A stretch of DNA of 6,145 nucleotides from Acidimicrobiia bacterium. Lineage in GTDB: Bacteria > Actinomycetota > Acidimicrobiia > Spongiisociales > ZC4RG35. This document shows, in pieces, positions 1 to 6,145 of the stretch. Below the pieces are notes generated by a model that saw only the letters and a list, made by a program, of their open reading frames with translations, searched no databases and had not been told where the DNA came from. Both the position numbers and the translations under genes were made by a program. The number at the start of each line of letters is the position of its first letter. Position 1 is the first letter of the stretch. The DNA lies in contig JAOUGY010000233.1 of the NCBI GenBank assembly GCA_029865445.1, forward strand, positions 1-6,145, read 5' to 3'.

Positions 1-195
1 TACGACGCGGAACCCAGCCGCGTCTCCCGGGTGGCTCGAGAGTTGGTCGAATCGGGGATTCTCACCGAGACCAAGCTCCCGCGGCGCCGAGCGGGGCGCC
101 CCCGGACCGTGTACGAGGCGGGCCCGGTGTTTGACGTCCTCAACGAATTCGTTGCCGAGTTCCGTGCGGGCGTGATCCCCTCAGGGTCGGGGTGA
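1..195 (+). CDS. C-terminal part of a winged helix-turn-helix transcriptional regulator (5' partial)
   Basis: The frame is open from base 1 and stops at TGA 193-195, giving the last 64 residues of a protein that begins upstream of the window. The first part (residues about 4-20) contains PSRVSRVARELVESGIL, which reads as a recognition helix with the usual S-x-V-S-R start and an L-x-x-x-G-I/L ending. It is followed by a basic turn, PRRRAGRPRTVYEAG (about 27-41), which fits the wing of an ArsR/MarR/TrmB-like winged helix that contacts DNA. A short amphipathic helix (FDVLNEFVAEF) closes the protein and could serve in dimerisation. The family cannot be fixed because the N-terminal half is missing, and no effector domain is visible. 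Its last 15 bases overlap the end of the convergent acetyltransferase-like frame on the - strand. The DNA-binding role is well supported; the target and signal are unknown. Confidence 0.75.
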   Translation, partial: YDAEPSRVSRVARELVESGILTETKLPRRRAGRPRTVYEAGPVFDVLNEFVAEFRAGVIPSGSG

Positions 196-414
196 TGCCA
201 CCCACGAAGTCACTGGATCCGAAGCGAGACGGGCGTGGAGTTCGACATCGAAACGCTCCTCCCCGTACCGCAGCTTCTTCCGTTGCAGGCCTTCCACCCT
301 GCAACCCGCCGCCAGTACCGCCTCGCCCATCGCCCACCCTCGCAGGGCGTGGCCTCGGTCGTTTGTGAGCACACTGTCCATCACACCAGCCTGGCGACCC
401 GGCCGGTGTTCCAC
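181..414 (-). pseudogene. Probable remnant of a GNAT-family N-acetyltransferase (C-terminal third only)
   Basis: A - strand frame of up to 77 codons (GTG at 414; alternative ATG at 381) ends at the TGA complementary to 181-183. Its middle, AAGCRVEGLQRKKLR followed by ERFDVELHARL, aligns without gaps to my recollection of the RimJ/RimL-type GNAT C-terminus (GF-R-x-EG-x-x-R, then D-V and a hydrophobic strand). In that family this segment forms the last strands around acetyl-CoA. A complete GNAT domain is about 150-180 residues, so the N-terminal half is absent. The other two - strand frames just upstream show nothing GNAT-like and run into the SEC-C gene. No good ribosome binding site is seen. 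It lies tail-to-tail with the winged-helix gene and head-to-head with the SEC-C gene. I read it as a 5'-truncated relic; a small functional protein or chance similarity remains possible. Confidence 0.35.
282..305. repeat. Perfect 8-bp inverted repeat in the 196-455 gap
   Basis: GTTGCAGG at 282-289 pairs exactly with CCTGCAAC at 298-305 across an 8-base loop. There is no T-run on either side, and it lies 87 bases after the stop of the winged-helix gene. It could be a weak terminator for that gene, a protein-binding palindrome, or chance, since it lies inside the acetyltransferase-like remnant. Apart from this and the remnant I see nothing in 196-455; no convincing promoter for the downstream gene was found. 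Confidence 0.25.
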
Positions 415-455
415 AAGAAGTCAGCGACAGGCTCGGTCGGCCTCTGCGCTCGATA

Positions 456-2909
456 GTGTGGGGTGGCGTGGAGGACAGCGAGTACACCGAACTCGAAGAG
501 GCGGCACTGGCGGCGATCAACGCCGCACTCGCAACGGGTCCTGTTCCATTCGAGACTTTGGCTGATGTCTGCCGGCACGAGATCGTGGCGGCAGCGGACG
601 AGACCGGGGTTCACCCCGAGGACATGCTCGCCGACCTTCTCGAGGCGCCCGGTCTGTGGACTACCGACAACGACATGGTGGGTCGCCTGGATCTGGTGCT
701 CGACGGCGTCGTGTTCACGCACCGGCTCACCGAGGACGAGGCTGCGGCCGGCGCCGTCGACCTCCTACCCGATCTGACCGTGCTCGACTTCGACGCACCG
801 GCGACGGGACCCCACCTTCACCTCGGCGGCGGTGGGGAGTTTCGGCTCGAGTTCCCCGACACCGAGCATGGTCTACCCCGATTCAACGGCCCCCAAGGTT
901 GGCTCGACGCCTACCGTCCCGGCGATCTCCTTTCGTTCACCCGTACCGGGACCACGATCTCGGTGGCCCGGCTCGACCTTCAGGGGGCCGGTGAAGTGGA
1001 AGCCGAAGCCCTCCAGGGAGCGGTCCTGGCCGGGATGCCCGAACCGAACATCGGGACCGATCTGACCACACTCCTCGTCGACCTCCTCATCGACGATCCG
1101 ACCCTGTTCAGGACACCGGTGCGTCCCATCGGCGACCTGGCCGTCGCCACGGGTATCGACATCCAGGGTGAGTACGCCGGAACACTCGACACCCCGTGGG
1201 AGCCGCCCGGCGTCGTGATGATGCGGGAGCGACGAGCCCGAATCCATGTCGACTTCGGATTCGGCGACTGCTGCGAGGAGGCGTTCGACGCCGTCCTCGA
1301 GTCCTGGCGTGACTTCGTCATCGAGGACCGGCCCCCTCCATCGACGGTCGATTCCGCCCTGGGACATTCCGATGTGGCATTCGCCTTCGTCGAATGGATC
1401 ACCGACAACGTCGGTCCAGGCTCGGACACTCTCGACCGCTTCCTCACCGCTCTCATCGACAACGGTGCACGCGAAGCCCCGGTGTTCTTCGTCCGTGGTG
1501 TCAACCGTCAGCGGCTGGGGCGGTACGTCGAGGCGGAACCCGACTTCGAACGGGCGATGAGCCGCGATCCGGAGTGGGTTGGGGCACGGCTGGCGGTGGC
1601 GGCGTATCAGGAGATTCGTGGCGACGGGCTGCGGGCGATCGGTCTCAGGCGCCGCGCCGGCGAGCACGAAGGCGACAGCGTCGACCTGGCGTTTCTCGCC
1701 GAGATGTTCGAACGGCACCGGGGTGCATCGCGCAACGACCCCTGCCCGTGCGGGTCGGGCCGGAAATTCAAGGTGTGCTGTTCGGTCAACCCACAACTCA
1801 CCCCGACCGATCGGATCCGGTGGCTCACCCGCAAGCTGTACCGGTTCACCGTGAGCCCACGGCACCTGATGTCGCTGCACTACCTGGCCGACGTGGCTGC
1901 GTCGGTCGATGAACGCAACAGCAACCCCGACGAGTTCATGGATTATCCGTTCCTGCTCGACGTGGCCGCTTTCGAGTCGTGCCTTTTGTCGTTTGCCGAA
2001 GAACAGGGTCCGCTGCTGCCTCAGGACGAACGCGACCTCGTCGATGCATGGCTGCTGTCGGCCCGCCGGCTGTGGGAGGTGGACTCCGTGACGCCGGGCC
2101 GCCTCGTCCTGCGCGACACGCAGACCGGAGACACGGTCGACGTGGCCGAAGAGGCCGGGTCGATGTTCGCCCGGGTCGGTGACCTGCTTCTCGCACGGGT
2201 CGCTGACGGTTTCGGCGCAGACCGGTTGATCGGAGAGATCGTCCCGGTGGATCTCCGTCACCGGGAGGCCACTCTGGAACTCGTCGACCTCGGGCCCACC
2301 GATACCGATTTTGCCTCCTGGTTCGGGTGGATCTCGGCGCCGCCCCGCATGAAGACCACCGATGGTGAAGACATGGTCCTGTGTTCGGTCGCCGTTCGTC
2401 CCCACAACTGGAACCGGATCACCGCACTCCTCGACGACTTGTACGAGCGGCACAACGACGACGAATGGGTGTGGGCCGGGGTCAATCACGAAGGCAACAA
2501 GGTCATCCGGGCTCGGATTCAACGCGAGGGCGATCAACTGACGGTCGAAACCCTGTCCGAGCCCCGGCTCGAGAAGGTCCTGGAGGCGATCGGAGAGGTG
2601 GAGGTGGTCTCGGACGCACGGACGCCGGTCACCAGTCCCGAGGACATGAAGGCGATCGCCGGCGACGTTCCCACACCGGCGCCCGCGCCCGAACTCGAAA
2701 CGCTGCTCGCCCACAAGGTCGCCGAGATGGAAGAAGAGTGGATCGACACGCCCATCCCCGCCCTCGGCGGCTCCACGCCGCGGGAGGCGGCCGTCGACCC
2801 GACCCGGCGAGAGGACCTGATCGCGCTCCTCCGCAGCTTCGACGGCATGCGCACCCCGGGCACCTTCGACCCCGATCGTCTCCGCTTCCTCCTCGGAATC
2901 GAGGAATAG
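456..2909 (+). CDS. Large TPR-like protein with a zinc-binding SEC-C motif, function unknown
   Basis: The 817-residue product has no signal peptide or membrane segment, so it should be cytosolic. The N-terminal 200 residues include LDGVVFTHRLTEDE (about 87-100) and form a mixed alpha/beta region I cannot name. Residues about 341-375 look like a TPR unit (RGVNRQRLGRYVEAEPDFERAM...DP), and a weaker second unit runs to about 407. The SEC-C motif is R426-C442 (NDPCPCGSGRKFKVCC); C430, C432, C441 and C442 are the expected zinc ligands. This motif is named from the SecA C-terminus, where it binds SecB and ribosomes, and it also occurs as a stand-alone zinc module. The region 515-600 contains a WLLSARRLWEV segment and probable beta strands. 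The C-terminus carries W762-x5-PALGG-STPREA (to A778), then an ILL-type helix, which recalls the end of MbcA/ParS-type antitoxin domains. GTG 456 gives the longest form; GTG 468 (MEDSEYTEL...) is equally plausible and has GGGG at 460-463 upstream. Function is unknown. Confidence 0.88.
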   Translation: MWGGVEDSEYTELEEAALAAINAALATGPVPFETLADVCRHEIVAAADETGVHPEDMLADLLEAPGLWTTDNDMVGRLDLVLDGVVFTHRLTEDEAAAGAVDLLPDLTVLDFDAPATGPHLHLGGGGEFRLEFPDTEHGLPRFNGPQGWLDAYRPGDLLSFTRTGTTISVARLDLQGAGEVEAEALQGAVLAGMPEPNIGTDLTTLLVDLLIDDPTLFRTPVRPIGDLAVATGIDIQGEYAGTLDTPWEPPGVVMMRERRARIHVDFGFGDCCEEAFDAVLESWRDFVIEDRPPPSTVDSALGHSDVAFAFVEWITDNVGPGSDTLDRFLTALIDNGAREAPVFFVRGVNRQRLGRYVEAEPDFERAMSRDPEWVGARLAVAAYQEIRGDGLRAIGLRRRAGEHEGDSVDLAFLAEMFERHRGASRNDPCPCGSGRKFKVCCSVNPQLTPTDRIRWLTRKLYRFTVSPRHLMSLHYLADVAASVDERNSNPDEFMDYPFLLDVAAFESCLLSFAEEQGPLLPQDERDLVDAWLLSARRLWEVDSVTPGRLVLRDTQTGDTVDVAEEAGSMFARVGDLLLARVADGFGADRLIGEIVPVDLRHREATLELVDLGPTDTDFASWFGWISAPPRMKTTDGEDMVLCSVAVRPHNWNRITALLDDLYERHNDDEWVWAGVNHEGNKVIRARIQREGDQLTVETLSEPRLEKVLEAIGEVEVVSDARTPVTSPEDMKAIAGDVPTPAPAPELETLLAHKVAEMEEEWIDTPIPALGGSTPREAAVDPTRREDLIALLRSFDGMRTPGTFDPDRLRFLLGIEE

Positions 2910-3031
2910 ACGCCGTCTCTGCCTGCCCTGCCTTGTCAGACTGAGCTTTGAGCGATCCTTGAGTGGCGTGTCCCATTGTCTCCAACGGGTTGAGGACTGC
3001 TCGGAGGGTCCGAACAGTTTCCCTCATTCCC

Positions 3032-3037
3032 AGGAGG
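3032..3037 (+). promoter_or_regulatory. Consensus Shine-Dalgarno sequence of the secreted-protein gene
   Basis: AGGAGG lies five bases before ATG 3043. It fixes that ATG as the start, rather than an in-frame upstream GTG at 2959 that would bury the signal peptide 28 residues in. It is the only full-consensus site ahead of any start in the window, so this gene is probably translated more strongly than its neighbours. No confident -35/-10 pair was found in the gap 2910-3042; the best candidate (TTGAGG, 17-base spacer, AACAGT) is weak. Confidence 0.85.
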
Positions 3038-3042
3038 TAGCT

Positions 3043-3552
3043 ATGAAACGGGCATGCGTGATTTTCCTTGCGGGCATTCTCACCGTTGCTTTGGGTCTTC
3101 CGGTCAGCGCGGCGCAACCCGAGACGGGGAGCTACGAGGTGAACAATCTGGACGATCCGGATGTGTTCGGGGACGCTTGTGGAGAGGGAGCAGACCTCGT
3201 CGGCGTGTTCGAGGCCAAAGGTCGCTTCGAGGTGTTTCGAGACGGCGAGGGCAACCCGACGAGGATCCAGTTCCAGGAGGTGTTCAACGGGACGTTCACG
3301 CGAACCGACACCGGCAAATCCGTCCGTGATCCGGGGCGCTACACGGGGATCATCGATCTGGTGACCGGGTTGGAGACCTATCAGGGCTCGTACTGGAACA
3401 TCGTGTATCCGGGTATCGGCATCGTCTACCACTCCGTGGGACGGTCGGTCTTCACCGAGCCGGACTTCGGGAACCGGATCTTCCAGGCCGGCTACAGCGA
3501 CGTGGTGAACGGCAAGGACCTGTTCACCGAGGTCTGCGACGCACTCGCCTGA
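3043..3552 (+). CDS. Small secreted protein of unknown function with signal peptide and two cysteines
   Basis: The 169-residue product starts with a textbook Sec signal peptide: MKR, a hydrophobic core (about residues 4-19), and a likely signal peptidase I site after V21-S22-A23 (or A24). There is no lipobox, because the only cysteine in this segment is C5, too near the start. The mature part of about 145 residues has C46 near its start and C165 near its end, which could form a disulfide closing the fold. Alternating hydrophobic residues, many aromatics and glycines, and segments such as TGKSVRDPGR (90-99) and YPGIGIVYHSVGRSVF (122-137) suggest an all-beta domain. The pattern recalls small exported hypothetical proteins of actinomycetes, but I recognise no named family or catalytic motif. 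It should be exported outside the membrane. It is followed by a hairpin and then, 48 bases on, the multidomain regulator. Extracellular binding or signalling roles are conjecture. Confidence 0.9.
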   Translation: MKRACVIFLAGILTVALGLPVSAAQPETGSYEVNNLDDPDVFGDACGEGADLVGVFEAKGRFEVFRDGEGNPTRIQFQEVFNGTFTRTDTGKSVRDPGRYTGIIDLVTGLETYQGSYWNIVYPGIGIVYHSVGRSVFTEPDFGNRIFQAGYSDVVNGKDLFTEVCDALA

Positions 3553-3558
3553 TCGTCC

Positions 3559-3587
3559 GGGTGGGACGGGCTGGACTCGTCCCACCC
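3559..3587 (+). terminator. Strong 10-bp hairpin, probable terminator or attenuator
   Basis: GGGTGGGACG at 3559-3568 is perfectly complementary to CGTCCCACCC at 3578-3587, with a 9-base loop. The stem is almost all G-C and begins six bases after the stop of the secreted-protein gene. There is no T-tract downstream, as is common for terminators proposed in high-GC actinomycetes. It ends 13 bases before ATG 3601, so it may also act on expression of the next gene. The structure is certain from the sequence; the role is inferred. Confidence 0.6.
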
Positions 3588-3600
3588 ATCAGCACACGAC

Positions 3601-6145
3601 ATGACTACGTATTCTCAGATAGTGGACTTCCGGGTGTTGGGCCCAGTGCAGGCGTTTCGTGACGGCGAAGCGGTCCCGCTCGGCGGGCCGAAGCAGAAAA
3701 CCGTCTTGGCCTTGCTCTTGGCCGCTCGCGGGCAGTTCGTGTCGATGGGCGCGCTCATCTCCGGGCTCTACGGACCAGATGCGCCACCCACTTCCAAGCG
3801 GATCATCCATACGTACGTTTCGAATCTGCGGAGTGAGCTTGGCGATGTCCTCTTCACGGAATCGGACGCCTATCGCCTCGACGCGAGTACTGGACGGTTC
3901 GACGCTGCTGTGTTCGAGCACGAGTACCGGGCTGCGGTCGACCTCATCGGCACGGCACCCAGCGAAGGTGCGGGCCGCCTGCGCGACGCCCTGGCCCTCT
4001 GGAGGGGTCACCCCTATGCCGATGTCGTGGGCACCGAGGCACTGGCAGTCGAGACATCGCGATTGACCGAACTCCGATTCGCCGCTGTCGAGGCAAGGAT
4101 CGGAGCCGACCTGGCCTCTGGAGCACATCTGCAACTCGTGGCCGAGGTGGAAGCGCTTGTTGCGGAACATCCGCTCCGGGAAGGGCTGGTCCACCACCTG
4201 GCGGTTGCCTTGTACCGGTCGGGTCGGCAAGCGGACGCCCTGCGAGTGCTGTCGAGGACGCGGACTCGACTCGTCGACGAGCTGGGTGTTCAGCCCGGTC
4301 CCGCGCTGGAGGATCTCGAGCTGAAGATCCTCGACCATGACCGGGTACTCGACCTACCGGTTCGTCCGAGCGTCGAGTACAGAGCCGTGCTCGCCGTCGA
4401 TCTTCCTGACGACGTTCTGGAGGTCGGCGCTTCTGATCGAGATAGGCGGATCTCAGCGAGAAACGAGCGTTTCGAATCCTGGGTTGAGGCAGGAGGTGGT
4501 GCCGTCATCGGATATCGCGGCACCGCCGCCTTCGCCTGGCTCCCCACCGTTCTGGACGGGCTCGACGTGGCCAACCAGTCCGTCACCGACGGCGGCCGTG
4601 CCGCCATGGATGTAGGCGACGTCGAGGTGGAGGGTGGTGGCGTCAGCGGACCGCCGTTGACGCGCGCTGCCCGCCTGGTCGCGACTTGTCATCCTGGTCA
4701 GCTTCTCGTATCCGATGGCGCGAACCTGGAGCTGTCGGCATCTGGCGCCGTCGGCTGGACCGTGGCGAGCCTCGGAGCGCAGCGACTCCAAGGTCTCGAG
4801 CACGCCATGCCGATTTTCCAGGCGACTCGCGGCGACACGGCGACGCGGTTCCCCCCGTTGATGCTCAACCGGGTCCCGCCGCCCGTTCCCATGGCCACCA
4901 TGCCTGTTGCCGGGTACGAGCTCCGTCGAGTCCTGCGAGAGCATGATTTCAGCACGGAGTACGTGGCCTACCAGCAGTCCGTGGGGCGTGAGGTAGTGGT
5001 CCGGGTGTTTCCGCCCGAAGTGGCGTCCGAACGAGGGTTCATTCGAAGGTTCGAGTCGGAGATGGTCCGCATCGCCCGGATTCAGCACCCCGGGATCGTG
5101 CCCGTCATCGACTACTGGCGTTCTCCACACGGAGCGTTCGTGGTCACCACACCCCCCAACCATGAGGACTTGAGCGTGTTCGACGCGCGGGGTCTTTCTC
5201 CCGAGCAGAGGCTGCAAGTCATCGATTCGCTCGCCGCAGCGATAGCGGCCTCGCATCGAGAAGGCGTCGTCCACGGAGCACTCGGTGCCCAAGATGTCAT
5301 GGTCGATCCTGATCTCAACGCCTTCGTGACCGGGATGGGGCTCGCCGGTCTCACAGACGCCACAGGCAGTGATGCACCAACCGACGTAGCGGCTCTCGCC
5401 AGTTTGGCGGCCGGTGTGCTCGACACGACCAACCACGTCTACCCCGGCCACGTGATCACGGCGCTCAGCAACGCCTTGAACGGGAGCGAGCCACAGACAA
5501 CGGCCGGAGCGTTCCGGGCGCAGCTCGTGGGCGATGCTGAGCAGGCTGCCATGGAGACGGCCCGGAATCCGTACAAAGGGCTTCGTGCGTTCGGAAGTGG
5601 TGATGCGGTCGATTTCCATGGACGTACCACCCTGATCGGCGACCTTGCCGCCATGGTTCGGGAGGGCAGTCTCGTGTTCGTGGTCGGACCATCGGGAATC
5701 GGCAAGTCTTCGTTGGTCAGAGCCGGACTCATCCCGCAGGTGCGGTGGCCGGCTGGGGATGTTCTGACGGCAGAGATGACACCTGGATCCGATCCCTTCG
5801 AGGCGCTCCGTTTGTCACTCCTCGACATTGCGGTCTCCGATCAAACCGACGCGATCGCTGATCTCGTTGCCGGGCGATCTGGTCTCGTGGATGTGCTCCT
5901 CCGCGCCGTGGGCGGATCGCCCATTCTGCTGGTGATCGACCAGTTCGAGGAGCTCTATACGGCGTGTCCTGATCCGAGCCGTTTCCTGGACGTTCTCGCC
6001 GAGTTCGCCGCTCAGCGGTCCGGCAGCGTGTCGGTCGTTGCCACGTTGCGCGCCGACTTCCTCGACCGACCGCTCACCCACCCTCGTTTGGGAGCGGTCA
6101 TCCCCAGTGCGATCGTCGCGGTGGGCGCCTTGTCCGCTGCCGAGC
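3601..6145 (+). CDS. BTAD/SARP-type regulator fused to degenerate cyclase, pseudokinase and nSTAND1 NTPase (3' partial)
   Basis: The frame is open from ATG 3601 to the window edge (848 complete codons). ATG 3601 is the first ATG or GTG after the preceding in-frame stop and places FRVLGPV at residues 10-16, as usual for this family; no Shine-Dalgarno is seen. Residues about 8-94 are an OmpR-type winged helix (PLGGPKQKTVLALLL; HTYVSNLR at 70-77), and 100-246 are a BTAD domain (LWRG, HPLRE, ALYRSGRQADAL, ELGVQPGPALEDLE); together these bind DNA in SARP regulators. Residues 259-408 match a class III cyclase, with D267 kept but the second metal Asp replaced by T308 and the transition-state Asn by T354 (R358 kept). 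Residues 438-644 match a Ser/Thr kinase, with VAIK Lys to R468, HRD to HGA (558-560) and DFG to GMG (578-580), so a pseudokinase. From 656 (NPYKGLRAF) an nSTAND1 NTPase follows, with Walker A GPSGIGKS (696-703), Walker B LLVIDQFEEL (776-785) and TLRADF (815-820) intact. A sensor region, often WD40 repeats, is expected downstream. The likely role is an ATP-switched transcription regulator; ligand and targets are unknown. Confidence 0.93.
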   Translation, partial: MTTYSQIVDFRVLGPVQAFRDGEAVPLGGPKQKTVLALLLAARGQFVSMGALISGLYGPDAPPTSKRIIHTYVSNLRSELGDVLFTESDAYRLDASTGRFDAAVFEHEYRAAVDLIGTAPSEGAGRLRDALALWRGHPYADVVGTEALAVETSRLTELRFAAVEARIGADLASGAHLQLVAEVEALVAEHPLREGLVHHLAVALYRSGRQADALRVLSRTRTRLVDELGVQPGPALEDLELKILDHDRVLDLPVRPSVEYRAVLAVDLPDDVLEVGASDRDRRISARNERFESWVEAGGGAVIGYRGTAAFAWLPTVLDGLDVANQSVTDGGRAAMDVGDVEVEGGGVSGPPLTRAARLVATCHPGQLLVSDGANLELSASGAVGWTVASLGAQRLQGLEHAMPIFQATRGDTATRFPPLMLNRVPPPVPMATMPVAGYELRRVLREHDFSTEYVAYQQSVGREVVVRVFPPEVASERGFIRRFESEMVRIARIQHPGIVPVIDYWRSPHGAFVVTTPPNHEDLSVFDARGLSPEQRLQVIDSLAAAIAASHREGVVHGALGAQDVMVDPDLNAFVTGMGLAGLTDATGSDAPTDVAALASLAAGVLDTTNHVYPGHVITALSNALNGSEPQTTAGAFRAQLVGDAEQAAMETARNPYKGLRAFGSGDAVDFHGRTTLIGDLAAMVREGSLVFVVGPSGIGKSSLVRAGLIPQVRWPAGDVLTAEMTPGSDPFEALRLSLLDIAVSDQTDAIADLVAGRSGLVDVLLRAVGGSPILLVIDQFEELYTACPDPSRFLDVLAEFAAQRSGSVSVVATLRADFLDRPLTHPRLGAVIPSAIVAVGALSAAE

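Noticed and set aside
235..456. A 73-codon + strand frame in the gap before the SEC-C gene
   Set aside because: It shows no recognisable motif, has no ribosome binding site, and lies opposite the better-supported acetyltransferase-like remnant.
873..2714. A 613-codon open frame on the - strand opposite the SEC-C gene
   Set aside because: It has no recognisable motif or ribosome binding site and lies wholly opposite a gene with clear TPR and SEC-C signatures. Long antisense frames are expected in high-GC coding DNA.
2989..3017. Possible promoter TTGAGG, 17-base spacer, AACAGT before the secreted-protein gene
   Set aside because: The spacing fits, but the -10 matches only three of six consensus bases, which is common by chance.
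3004..3025. A GAGGG/CCCTC inverted repeat in the leader of the secreted-protein gene
   Set aside because: It is only a five-base stem with a long loop and does not include the ribosome binding site; probably chance.
2959..3042. An N-terminal extension of the secreted protein from GTG 2959
   Set aside because: It would place 28 polar residues ahead of a perfect signal peptide. The AGGAGG before ATG 3043 settles the start.
3550..3600. Stop-codon read-through fusing the secreted protein to the regulator
   Set aside because: The two genes are in the same frame with only TGA 3550-3552 between them and no further stop, but a secreted protein fused to a DNA-binding regulator makes little sense. 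The regulator also has its own ATG at the usual place.
4453..5619. A 388-codon - strand frame opposite the multidomain regulator
   Set aside because: It covers the cyclase-like and kinase-like modules, whose + strand motifs are unmistakable. The - strand translation is rich in Arg, His and Gly with no domain. The 3589-4338 - strand frame is rejected for the same reason.

Overview
This is high-GC DNA whose codon use and protein families point to an actinomycete (Actinomycetota). A BTAD/SARP-type winged helix, an nSTAND1 NTPase and a large SEC-C/TPR protein together would suit Acidimicrobiia or a related lineage, but the class is an inference. No RNA genes, CRISPR arrays, insertion sequences or integration sites are visible.

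Layout. Positions 1-195 hold the 3' end of a small winged-helix DNA-binding protein on the + strand. The 260-base gap that follows (196-455) contains, on the - strand, a short reading frame resembling the C-terminal third of a GNAT acetyltransferase, probably a remnant. Positions 456-2909 encode an 817-residue cytosolic protein with TPR-like repeats, a zinc-binding SEC-C motif and a C-terminal PALGG/TPREA motif. After a 133-base gap, 3043-3552 encodes a 169-residue secreted protein with a clear signal peptide and a perfect Shine-Dalgarno sequence. A perfect 10-bp hairpin (3559-3587) follows it. From 3601 to the window edge runs the most notable gene, open at its 3' end.

That last gene encodes at least 848 residues combining four modules: an OmpR-type winged helix plus BTAD (DNA-binding, SARP-like), a class III nucleotide-cyclase homology domain, a Ser/Thr protein-kinase-like domain, and an nSTAND1 P-loop NTPase. 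By my reading the cyclase and kinase modules have both lost key catalytic residues, while the NTPase keeps Walker A and Walker B. The protein therefore looks like an ATP-switched transcription regulator that has kept two dead enzyme folds, perhaps as ligand- or partner-binding modules. The C-terminal sensor, often WD40 repeats in this family, would lie beyond the window.

How the genes relate. All intact genes are on the + strand, but the only close pairing is the secreted protein and the multidomain regulator (48 bases apart, with the hairpin between). No pathway links the window as a whole. A functional tie between the secreted protein and the regulator is possible but rests only on proximity.
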